This document shows positions 13,948 to 21,445 of a DNA stretch of 35,401 nucleotides, in pieces. The notes below the pieces were generated by a model. It had not been told where the DNA came from. It was given only the letters and a program-made list of their open reading frames with translations, and did no database searches. The stretch's first letter is position 1; the number at the start of each line of letters is the position of its first letter. Source of the stretch: Pirellulales bacterium (GTDB lineage Bacteria; Planctomycetota; Planctomycetia; Pirellulales; JAICIG01). Location of the stretch: the NCBI GenBank assembly GCA_025927475.1, contig JAICLL010000054.1, positions 1 through 35,401 on the forward strand, read 5' to 3'. The position numbers and the translations under genes are program-made.

Positions 13948-16494
13948 TCACCGCTCGTCGGACTGCTGCCACACCCAGTGGCATTCGTACTGCCGGTCGG
14001 GATTGGGGTCGAGCAAACTCCAAAAGAGAATTGTGCCGTCGGAATCCTCGATGCCTTCCGACGGATGAATCGCCTTGACCGCGCCCGGCGACTTGGGATC
14101 GAGCTCCAACAGGCGATAGCTTTCGTAAGGTTTGTTTTCGGGCAGCAAGAGCCACATCGAAAGCATGCCCACCGGCGCGTCGACATGCGCCGTTTCGCGC
14201 GGCTGCGTTTCAAAATCATCGGGCAGCCGGTCGTGCATAAAGATTTCCAGGTGCAAGTCGATCGGCGTCTCCAAGGGAACTCGCGAGAGATCGAGTCGCA
14301 ATTCCCATTGCGAGTTTCCGCCGCCGGGGGCCACCTTCAGCCGTCGCAACACCGGATCGAGCTTGGCATTCAAGCAGCGAACGTCGGCTTGCTGAGCCGG
14401 CACGCTGAACTGATAGCGAAAGGGCGACTTGCCCGAAAAATCGGCGTCCTTCTGCAAGCGAACTCGCCGCCTCAGATAGGTGGTGTGCACGACATCGCCT
14501 TCTTTTTCGGTGGGCATCACCAGCGTTCCGTGCCGGAGATCGAAGATGAGCGTATCACTGATGAAGCGGATGCCTTGGTAATCGGCCGGCTCGAATTGGG
14601 CCACCTCTTCGTAGTTCAGCGGTTGCCAGGGAGCCAGCGGGCGGTTTTGCACCAGGTCGGCCACGACTTGCTGATCTTGCCCGCTACGGGCGATGGCGGC
14701 GATGGCTTGCCGCGTTTTCTTGGCGTCGCCGCGCTCGTGCCAATATTGCCAGCCCACCAGCGGCAACACCGAGAACAACGGAATCAGCAAGATCAGATAG
14801 ACGTACGAGGCCCAATCTTTGTAGTCGAACAAGCGGCTCCAAACGCGGCGTGCGGCCGACCGCTGCAAAACACGGGCGGCCATCACTTCGGCCGCCGGCC
14901 CGCGCTGGTTGCCCAACAATGACCTGCGGCGCGGCTTGCCGGCGGTGAGCGCCATGGTCGGCGCCGCATGATCTGCCGGATCCCACGGCGGCAAGGCTGG
15001 CATGTCACCGCCGAACAACTCAGGCCGCCGCCGACAAATGGCCCGCGCCACGCAATAGCCGTGGCGCACCAGCGTGCTCACCTCCAACAGCGAGAACCCA
15101 TCCAGATCGGTGCGGATTTCGGGCAGCCGCCGTTGAATCTCGGGGTGCAGCGCGGTCGGGTCTTCCTGCGGCTGCACCACGTCGCTCAGCGACATAAATA
15201 GAAAACCCGGCTGGTTGCCAAACGTTTCCTTTTCGAGCTGCCAGACGCGGTCCATGCCGATATCCGATGCCCGCATCGCCGTGCCGATCAGGCCCGACGC
15301 CCGAACTTCCGTGCGTGCTTGCAAATGTTTGCCGGCATCGCTCACAATCACCTGGTCGAACATCGAGGTCATCGGCCGCAGGCACCGCCGGCCGGTCACT
15401 TGCCGCAGCACCGTCTCGAGGAGCTGCCGATTGAGCCAGACCCGATCGTGATGTTCGAGTTCTTTGCCCGAGAGGCGGGCCGATTCGAGCAGCGAGGCGG
15501 CTTCGGGGTCGTCGGGCTGTACGGCCTCGAAAGTCGGCTCGCGATATAAAGCAGGGCCGGCGATGACTTCCGAAAGCGTGCTGCAAACCGCTTCGGGACG
15601 CTCGTCGCCGCTGGGCAGTCCGCCGTTGGCTTCTTGATAGATTTTTCGAATGCGGCCCAGGGGGGTGTTCTCGTGCAGCCCGTTGGCCGAAGTGAGAGCC
15701 TTGGCCACGCAGGCGGCGTCGTACATGTCGTCGAGCGTCAACTGCGCTTCTCGTCCGATCCAGGTACGTTCGATGTTGCGGAACATGCGGACGCCCAGGT
15801 TGTCGAACACTCCGCCGTCGGTGAACACCTGGCGGTTGAATTGCCCGGCGCCGGCGCCCACCTCGGCGCCGTTCACCTGCAACGGCGGAAAGAAGCCGGG
15901 AAACGCCGACGACGCGGTCACTGCCAGCGGCACGGTAGCCAGCCCGGCGTGCAGCCGCTCGAAGCGAAACAGTTCTCCTGGCAGCCGCTTCTGAAAAATG
16001 ACGCCCTCGCGCGTGAACGAGCAAAGCGAGCCTTCGGTCAGATTGGTCGAAAGGATGTGCAACTGCGGATGTTCGGGCAACTGAAACATGCAGGTGTCGC
16101 CATAGAGGAAATGCTGGTAATACATCTCCAGCATGCCGGTGCGCGTGAGGCGGCGATCGCGGCGCAGGCGCATCAGCCACCGCGCCAGGTGAATGGGCAA
16201 CGCCAGCGGCGCCCGGCGCACAATGCGATTGCGCACGTCGAGCCGCGTAAACTTGATCACCTCGGCCGCGACGGCATCGAACTGGTCGGGCGTGCCGGTA
16301 TAGCGGTCCCAGTTGAGCACCAGGTGGGCCGCCAGCACGCTGCCGCCCGACACCGACGTGACATGCGTCACCGAGGGCAAAATGCCGGCATCGCGCAAAA
16401 AGCGGACGATTCCCAGGTGGAACAGCGTGGCCCGAAATCCTCCGCCCGAAAGGGCTAATCCGATCCGCTTGCGATTACCGGTTGCTAGCGTCAT
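13948..16494 (-). CDS. Patatin-like phospholipase with membrane segment and C-terminal domain
   Basis: This 848-residue protein begins with a patatin-type lipid acyl hydrolase domain. The oxyanion-hole loop is LSGGGFRAT (16-23), the likely nucleophile is Ser49 in SVSGGS (first position Ser instead of the usual Gly of GxSxG), and the catalytic Asp is in TDGGVFDNLG (Asp226). The domain extends to perhaps residue 430. One membrane helix lies near residue 565-590 (YVYLILLIPLFSVLPLVGW), followed by about 250 residues with beta-rich character and no domain I recognise. The phospholipase part has no signal peptide, so it is probably cytoplasmic, with the tail across the membrane. The ATG at 16494 is chosen because the catalytic fold starts 10 residues later; the open frame to 16542 merely translates a GGTTGGT-type array. 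There is no SD. Confidence 0.9.
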   Translation of the reverse strand: MTLATGNRKRIGLALSGGGFRATLFHLGIVRFLRDAGILPSVTHVTSVSGGSVLAAHLVLNWDRYTGTPDQFDAVAAEVIKFTRLDVRNRIVRRAPLALPIHLARWLMRLRRDRRLTRTGMLEMYYQHFLYGDTCMFQLPEHPQLHILSTNLTEGSLCSFTREGVIFQKRLPGELFRFERLHAGLATVPLAVTASSAFPGFFPPLQVNGAEVGAGAGQFNRQVFTDGGVFDNLGVRMFRNIERTWIGREAQLTLDDMYDAACVAKALTSANGLHENTPLGRIRKIYQEANGGLPSGDERPEAVCSTLSEVIAGPALYREPTFEAVQPDDPEAASLLESARLSGKELEHHDRVWLNRQLLETVLRQVTGRRCLRPMTSMFDQVIVSDAGKHLQARTEVRASGLIGTAMRASDIGMDRVWQLEKETFGNQPGFLFMSLSDVVQPQEDPTALHPEIQRRLPEIRTDLDGFSLLEVSTLVRHGYCVARAICRRRPELFGGDMPALPPWDPADHAAPTMALTAGKPRRRSLLGNQRGPAAEVMAARVLQRSAARRVWSRLFDYKDWASYVYLILLIPLFSVLPLVGWQYWHERGDAKKTRQAIAAIARSGQDQQVVADLVQNRPLAPWQPLNYEEVAQFEPADYQGIRFISDTLIFDLRHGTLVMPTEKEGDVVHTTYLRRRVRLQKDADFSGKSPFRYQFSVPAQQADVRCLNAKLDPVLRRLKVAPGGGNSQWELRLDLSRVPLETPIDLHLEIFMHDRLPDDFETQPRETAHVDAPVGMLSMWLLLPENKPYESYRLLELDPKSPGAVKAIHPSEGIEDSDGTILFWSLLDPNPDRQYECHWVWQQSDER

Positions 16495-16541
16495 GGTGGC
16501 TGGTGGTTGGTGGTTGGTGGTGGCTTTGGTGGCGGTGTGCA
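16495..16541. repeat. GGTTGGT-type array abutting the patatin start codon
   Basis: On the plus strand the sequence is built from degenerate GGCTGGT, GGTTGGT and GGTGGC units beginning right at the ATG of the minus-strand patatin gene. If an upstream start were used, it would be translated into a His/Thr/Pro-rich leader. Confidence 0.65.
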
Positions 16542-16870
16542 AGCCGTAAGCCGATCAGCGCCCATATAGCGTCCGTAGAAAAGAACGCCCTACCAGCCGG
16601 TACCGGCAATCGTTGTTCCATTTTTAGCGGTCTGTTAACCTATGTCGCGGTCGTCTGAGAAGCACTCGCCCGGCTCCTGGGCGTCGATCTGGCCCGCGAA
16701 TCATGTTCGAAAACGTTCGAGGGACGACATTCTTCTCTTCCTTCCCGCCCTTCGTTGCCTTCTGTTCAAAATGGTGCCGGTTCTATTCAAAACGGCATCG
16801 TCGCGTAGCCGTCCGCACCGTATAATCTGATTAGGCGACACACCATCTTCTCAAAGGAAAGACGCTATCC
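16542..16870. other. Divergent intergenic region upstream of prfB
   Basis: About 330 bp separate the patatin start region from prfB. It contains two 20-bp direct copies at 16760-16779 and 16781-16800 sharing TTCTNTTCAAAANGG, with a 21-bp period (15 of 20 identical, all differences transitions). TATAAT at 16821-16826 is a perfect -10, but no good -35 lies 17 bases upstream; an activator bound at the direct repeats could compensate. An SD-like AAAGGAAAG follows before prfB. A 62-codon frame at 16642-16830 is not convincing. Confidence 0.5.
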
Positions 16871-17975
16871 ATGGAACGCGAACTGACCGATCGGGCAGCG
16901 GCCATCCACCGCAGGATTACCCAACTGAGGGACTCTCTTTGACTTCGATGGCAAGCGGAATCAAGTAACCCAGATCGAGGCCCGCATGGGCCAGGCTGGT
17001 TTTTGGGACAGCCAAGAACAAGCGCAGGCCACCGTCGCCGAATTGAAATCGCTCAATGCCCTGGTCAAGCCGATCGCCGAGTTGGTGAGCGCCGCCGACG
17101 ACCTGACGGTGATGCTCGAAATGGCGGAGGAAGATCCGCAGATGGCCTCCGAAGTGCCGGCGGAGCTCGAGCGGCTCGAAGCCCGGCTCGCCGACCTTGA
17201 GCTGAAGGCCCTGCTCGACGGCCCGCACGACGCCAACAACGCGTTGCTTTCGATCAACGCCCGAGATGGCGGCGTCGATGCCAACGACTGGGCCGAGATG
17301 CTGCTGCGGATGTATTTGCAGTGGGCTCAGAAGCAGGGCTATGACACCGAGGTGCTCGACCGCCAAGACAACGACGAGGCCGGCATCTCCAACGCCACCA
17401 TCGCCGTCCGCGGGCCAATGGCCTACGGTTATTTAAAGGGTGAAACCGGCATGCACCGCCTGGTGCGCATCAGCCCCTTCAACGCCGAAGGCAAGCGGCA
17501 AACCAGCTTTGCCGCCATCGACGTTTCGCCCGAAATCACTGAAACCGCCGAGATCGAAATCCGCGACGAAGACGTGCGCGAAGACGTGTTTCGGGCCAGC
17601 GGGGCGGGCGGGCAGCACGTCAATAAAACCTCCAGCGCCATCCGGCTCACGCACTTGCCCACCGGCATTGTCGTGCAGTGCCAGAACGAGCGCAGCCAGC
17701 ACAAGAACCGGGCCACCGCGCTGAAGATGCTGCGGGCACGGCTGGCCCGTCTCGAGGAGGAGAAGCGCGAGGCCGAGCAGGCGGCCAAATATGAAAAGCA
17801 AGCCAAGACCGGCTTTGGCTCGCAAATTCGCAATTATTTTTTGCATCCCGACCAGCGCGTCAAAGACGCCCGCACGGGCTTTTTGGTCGGAAATTTTCAG
17901 AGCGTGCTCGACGGCAACTTGCAGGGCTTTCTCGATGCCTTTTTGCGATGGCGCGTCGGGCAGGAGGTGTCGTAG
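16871..17975 (+). CDS. prfB: Peptide chain release factor 2, with programmed +1 frameshift
   Basis: RF2 reads UGA and UAA stop codons and triggers release of the finished protein. The gene starts with ATG at 16871, reads 23 codons to CTT, meets an in-frame TGA at 16940-16942, and continues in the +1 frame from GAC at 16941 to TAG at 17973-17975, giving 367 residues, the normal RF2 length. The tripeptide SPF in RISPFNAEGKRQTS recognises stop codons, and the catalytic GGQ is at 246-248 (SGAGGQHVNKTSSA). The frameshift site is the classic autoregulatory element: when RF2 is scarce, ribosomes pause at UGA and slip. A caller that ignores the shift would start the protein at 16986 and lose the N-terminus. 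AAAGGAAAG lies about 11 bases before the ATG. The gene converges with miaB. Confidence 0.97.
16928..16943 (+). promoter_or_regulatory. Programmed +1 frameshift element of prfB
   Basis: The element consists of an internal SD-like AGGGA (16928-16932), the slippery CTT codon (16937-16939) and the in-frame TGA followed by C (16940-16943). This is the same layout as the Escherichia coli prfB site, including CTTTGAC. Slippage of tRNA-Leu from CTT to TTT places GAC in the reading frame. Confidence 0.95.
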
Positions 17976-18077
17976 GCTCGGAAAGCGTCTAAGCGGTTTT
18001 GAGATAAGGCTCGAATCGTCTTCGCACCGCCCCTCACGCCAACGGCACGGAGTTCCCAACAGAGCCCGTTGCCGAAG

Positions 18078-19514
18078 TCAAAACCGATCAGGGGCCAGGG
18101 CCAACTCATACACTTCCGGCCCCACGTGCTGGGTAATGACGCTGCCGAACAGCGTAAACGCATTGGCGTCGTAGACCAGCAGCGGGACCAATTGCCCGAT
18201 CAGCCGGCGATTGCCCTCGAACACCACAATGCGATCGCAGTTGGTGCGTCCGGTGAGTTGCAGGACGTCGCCATCGGCGGCTTGCTTGCGACTCGACTTG
18301 CTCGGTCCCTCAACCAGCACTTCGACGCGTCGTCCCAAAAACGCCTGATTGTCTTCCTCGCTGATGGCGTTTTGAATCGCCAGCAGCTCGTTATTTCGCC
18401 GCCGTTTGACGTCTTCCGGCACATCGTCGGCAAACAGGCTGTCCGCCTTGGTGCTGGGCCGGGGGCTGTATTTGAAGATAAAGCTGTTTTTGAAGCGCGA
18501 CTCGCGCACCAGCGCTGCGGTGGCCTGAAAGTCGTCTTCGGTTTCGCCGCAGAAGCCGACAATGAAATCGCTGGTCACCGCCGCAGCGGGAATCGTCTGG
18601 CGGATTCGGGCCAGCATCTCACGATATTCCTCGGCCCGGTAGCCTCGTTTCATCCGCCGCAGCACCTCGTTCGATCCGCTTTGGGCCGGCACGTGCAAGT
18701 AATGCGAGCATTTCGGCAGATCGCGCACCGCGTGCAGCAAGTCGTCGGTCATGTCTTTGGGGAAATTCGTGACGAACTTGATGCGATCGATGCCCGAGAT
18801 GTCGTGCAGTAGGTACAGCAGGTCGGCCAGCCGTGTGGCGCGGCCGCCGGCGGTGTGCCGATAGCTGTTGACCGTCTGCCCAAGTAAGGTGATTTCGCGG
18901 CACCCCTCGGTGGCGAGCTTTCGCACCTCGGCCTCGATCTGCTCGGGCGGGCGGCTTTGCTCTGGCCCGCGCACGGCGGGCACGATGCAATAGGTGCAGA
19001 ACTTGTCGCAGCCGATCATGATTCGCACGAACGCCTGGTAAGGCGTGGGCCGCATTTGCTCATCGCGCAGCGGATCGTAGCTTTCAAAACTCTGCTCGAC
19101 TTCCTGCCGGCTGCCCGCCGTGCGGTCGAGGCTCACTTCCAGTTGACGGCCGCCGCCGGCGGCAATCTGCCGCAACAGCTCGGGAATCTGGTGCAGTTGG
19201 CCGGGCCCCACCACCAGATCGACAAAAGGCGCCCGCTCGAAAATCAGCCGCTGGTCTTTCTGGGCCATGCAGCCCAGCACGCCGATAATCTTGTCGGGAT
19301 GCCGCGTTTTCGCGTGCTTCAGCCGCCCCAGGGCGCTATAGATTTTGTCTTCGGCATGCTGCCGCACGCTGCAGGTATTGAACAGAATGGTGTCGGCTTC
19401 GCGCGGGGCGCCCACCAGTTGATAGCCCTCTTTGCGCAGGCTGGCCACCACCAGCTCGCTGTCGAGCATGTTCATCTGGCAGCCGACGGTTTCGATATAC
19501 AGCTTTCGGCTCAT
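18078..19514 (-). CDS. miaB: tRNA-2-methylthio-N6-dimethylallyladenosine synthase
   Basis: MiaB is a radical-SAM methylthiotransferase that adds a methylthio group to i6A37 of tRNAs reading codons that begin with U. This 478-residue protein has the three family domains. The N-terminal UPF0004 domain carries Cys12 (VGCQMN), Cys48 (NTCSVR) and Cys82 (LGCMAQ), which hold the auxiliary 4Fe-4S cluster. The radical-SAM domain has C169-DKF-C173-TY-C176. A TRAM domain ends the protein (about 405-470). GRTNCDRIVVF fits MiaB rather than the related RimO or MtaB enzymes. The ATG at 19514 lacks a strong SD. A 54-residue membrane-protein gene ends 36 bp upstream on the same strand, so the two are probably cotranscribed. 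The gene converges with prfB. Confidence 0.96.
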   Translation of the reverse strand: MSRKLYIETVGCQMNMLDSELVVASLRKEGYQLVGAPREADTILFNTCSVRQHAEDKIYSALGRLKHAKTRHPDKIIGVLGCMAQKDQRLIFERAPFVDLVVGPGQLHQIPELLRQIAAGGGRQLEVSLDRTAGSRQEVEQSFESYDPLRDEQMRPTPYQAFVRIMIGCDKFCTYCIVPAVRGPEQSRPPEQIEAEVRKLATEGCREITLLGQTVNSYRHTAGGRATRLADLLYLLHDISGIDRIKFVTNFPKDMTDDLLHAVRDLPKCSHYLHVPAQSGSNEVLRRMKRGYRAEEYREMLARIRQTIPAAAVTSDFIVGFCGETEDDFQATAALVRESRFKNSFIFKYSPRPSTKADSLFADDVPEDVKRRRNNELLAIQNAISEEDNQAFLGRRVEVLVEGPSKSSRKQAADGDVLQLTGRTNCDRIVVFEGNRRLIGQLVPLLVYDANAFTLFGSVITQHVGPEVYELALAPDRF

Positions 19515-19550
19515 TCGGTTGAAATGGAATCTGCTCGGTCCGCTTCTGCA

Positions 19551-19715
19551 CTACTCCGCCGGGGCCGCCTTTTCCGCGGTTGGCCGCGGCTGGGCTTCGG
19601 CCCGCTCGCGCAATTCGCGCAACACCTCGGTGCGGCGGGCCGCCATGAAGCGCACCAATGCCATCACCGCGGCGTATCCTGCGACTGCCCAGAGGGCGAT
19701 TTCCCAGCCGTCCAT
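19551..19715 (-). CDS. 54-residue single-span membrane protein upstream of miaB
   Basis: On the minus strand, ATG at 19715 to TAG at 19551 encodes 54 residues: a membrane helix at about 5-24 (WEIALWAVAGYAAVMALVRF), then a positively charged Arg-rich segment (MAARRTEVLRELRERAEAQP) predicted to be a helix facing the cytoplasm, and an Ala/Pro end. The SD (AAGGAAGG) is strong and well spaced, which supports a real gene. It lies 36 bp upstream of miaB on the same strand, suggesting one transcript. I do not know its function; the short helix-plus-charged-tail layout resembles small membrane adaptor proteins, but nothing in the sequence names a partner. Confidence 0.75.
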   Translation of the reverse strand: MDGWEIALWAVAGYAAVMALVRFMAARRTEVLRELRERAEAQPRPTAEKAAPAE

Positions 19716-19878
19716 GGCGTGCCTTCCTTGAGAAGAACTGAAATCCTGCCTTCATCTTACTCGATGGCGCCCTTCCACCGCGAGGCCGCCGCCGGTCCGG
19801 ACACGGCAATGCGGCAATCCCGCCCGTCTCGCCGGTCGGTCTCCCGGCAGTGACGCGGATGGGCCTGGCGGCGGAAGG

Positions 19879-19916
19879 TTGACAGTTTGACGTAAGCTAT
19901 TTAGAGTAAATAGCTT
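19879..19916 (+). promoter_or_regulatory. Strong argH promoter overlapped by a perfect 23-bp palindrome
   Basis: TTGACA (19879-19884, a perfect -35) and TAGAGT (19902-19907, a four-of-six -10) are separated by 17 bases. A perfect inverted repeat AAGCTATTTA-GAG-TAAATAGCTT at 19894-19916 covers the whole -10, a textbook operator position for a repressor. It does not match the Escherichia coli ArgR box consensus. The region also lies upstream of the divergent miaB pair. Confidence 0.7.
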
Positions 19917-19963
19917 GGAGTGATTTCCGGCATTCTTGGCCAATCGAGCGCGAGGGACATCGA

Positions 19964-21397
19964 GTGTCCGACAAGCCGTGGGGTGGTGTTTTTAGCGAGG
20001 CGACCGATCGCCGTGTCGAAAAGTTCACCGAAAGCGTGAGCTTCGATCGCCGCCTTTATGCGCACGACATCCGTTGTTCGGCGGCCCATGCGCAAATGCT
20101 CGCAAAAGTCGGGCTGATTACCGACGATGAGTGCCACCAAATTGTGCAAGCCCTTGACGACGTCCGCCAGCAAATCGAGCAAGGCCACTTTGCCTTCTCC
20201 GTCGAGTTGGAAGACGTCCATATGCACATCGAACGGGCGCTGGTCGACCGGCTGGGCGACGTGGGCCGCAAGCTGCACACCGCACGCAGCCGTAACGACC
20301 AAGTCTCGACCGACCTGCGGCTGTGGGTTCGCGATGCCATCGACCAGATCGACGCGGCACTGGCCGCCGTGCAACGTGCGTGGGTCGTGCGGTCGGCAGG
20401 CGACCGAGAGGTGATTCTTGCCGGCTACACCCATCTGCGCCGGGCCCAGCCCGTGCTCGCCCCGCATTACTGGCTGGCGTATTGCGAAAAATTCCAGCGA
20501 GACCGCGAGCGGCTGGCCGATTGTCGCCGCCGCACCAATGTGCTCAGCCTAGGCACTGCCGCCTTGGCCGGCACCACGCTGCCCATCGACCGCCAGGAGG
20601 TCGCCGATCGGTTGCAATTCGACGGTCTCGCCGGCAACAGCCTCGACGCCTCGAGCGACCGCGACTTTATCATCGAGTTTGCCTTCGTGCTGGCGCTGGT
20701 GGCCGAGCATCTGAGCGCCTGGGCCGAAGAATGGATTTTGTGGTCGACCACCGAGTTCGATTTCTTACGCCTGCCGCAGGCCTTCTGCACGGGCTCGTCG
20801 ATCATGCCGCAGAAAATCAACCCGGACGTGCTGGAACTCATCCGCGGCAAGACGGCCCGCGTAATCGGCAATCTGACACGTTTGCTCGTGCTCGTGAAAG
20901 GGCTGCCGCTGGCCTACAACCGCGATTTGCAGGAAGACAAGGAGCCGCTGTTCGACTCGTTCGACACGGTTCTGGCGTGTCTCGAACTGGCGGCGCCGCT
21001 GATCGAGCAGGCGCAGTTGAACCGCACGGCCATTGCGGCTCGGCTGGAGGAAGGGTTTCTCGATGCGACGACGCTGATGGAATACCTGATTCGCCGCGGT
21101 CGGCCGCAACGAACCGCACATGACCTGGTGGGCAACCTGGTGCGCGCGGCCTCCGAGCGGGGAGTGCCCCTTGCGCAGCTTTCGCTGGAAGAGTTGCGCC
21201 AGTGCGATCCAGATCTCGACGAGTCGGTGTACCAGGTGCTCGGAACGCAAAACGCCGTCGCGGCTTTCGTGAGCTTTGGATCGACCGCGCCGGCGGAAGT
21301 CGACAAGCAGTTAGAACGTTGGCGGCAGAAACTCGGAATACCGGGCAACGACCAAATCGAGCCGGCCGAGACGGCGCAAGACAAATTAGGATTGTAA
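19964..21397 (+). CDS. argH: Argininosuccinate lyase
   Basis: ArgH splits argininosuccinate into arginine and fumarate, the last step of arginine synthesis, in the cytoplasm as a homotetramer. This 477-residue protein has normal family length. Conserved regions include WGGVFSEATDRRVEKFTESV near the start, HTARSRNDQVSTDLRLW (about 105-121), AGYTHLRRAQPVLAPHY (about 152-168) and the fumarase/lyase signature GSSIMPQKINPD (277-288), whose flexible loop contains the catalytic Ser. The start is GTG at 19964 with an SD-like GAGGGA about 8 bases upstream; the protein then begins MSDKPWGG, typical of the family. No other arginine gene is in the window, so it stands apart from the rest of the pathway. 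Regulation is probably through the promoter-operator at 19879-19916. Confidence 0.97.
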   Translation: MSDKPWGGVFSEATDRRVEKFTESVSFDRRLYAHDIRCSAAHAQMLAKVGLITDDECHQIVQALDDVRQQIEQGHFAFSVELEDVHMHIERALVDRLGDVGRKLHTARSRNDQVSTDLRLWVRDAIDQIDAALAAVQRAWVVRSAGDREVILAGYTHLRRAQPVLAPHYWLAYCEKFQRDRERLADCRRRTNVLSLGTAALAGTTLPIDRQEVADRLQFDGLAGNSLDASSDRDFIIEFAFVLALVAEHLSAWAEEWILWSTTEFDFLRLPQAFCTGSSIMPQKINPDVLELIRGKTARVIGNLTRLLVLVKGLPLAYNRDLQEDKEPLFDSFDTVLACLELAAPLIEQAQLNRTAIAARLEEGFLDATTLMEYLIRRGRPQRTAHDLVGNLVRAASERGVPLAQLSLEELRQCDPDLDESVYQVLGTQNAVAAFVSFGSTAPAEVDKQLERWRQKLGIPGNDQIEPAETAQDKLGL

Positions 21398-21445
21398 ACA
21401 AGGTGGCACCCTAGGCTAAAGGCAATTTCCTTGTTACTACGTCGA

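Noticed and set aside
13408..14922. Long plus-strand open frame (about 500 codons) opposite the patatin gene
   Set aside because: It is antisense to a clear patatin-like gene and to the 3' end of the Cys-rich gene, and its translation shows no domain. Long antisense frames are common in GC-rich codon-biased DNA.
16642..16830. 62-codon frame between patatin and prfB
   Set aside because: No SD, odd composition, no conserved look, and it covers the candidate prfB promoter.
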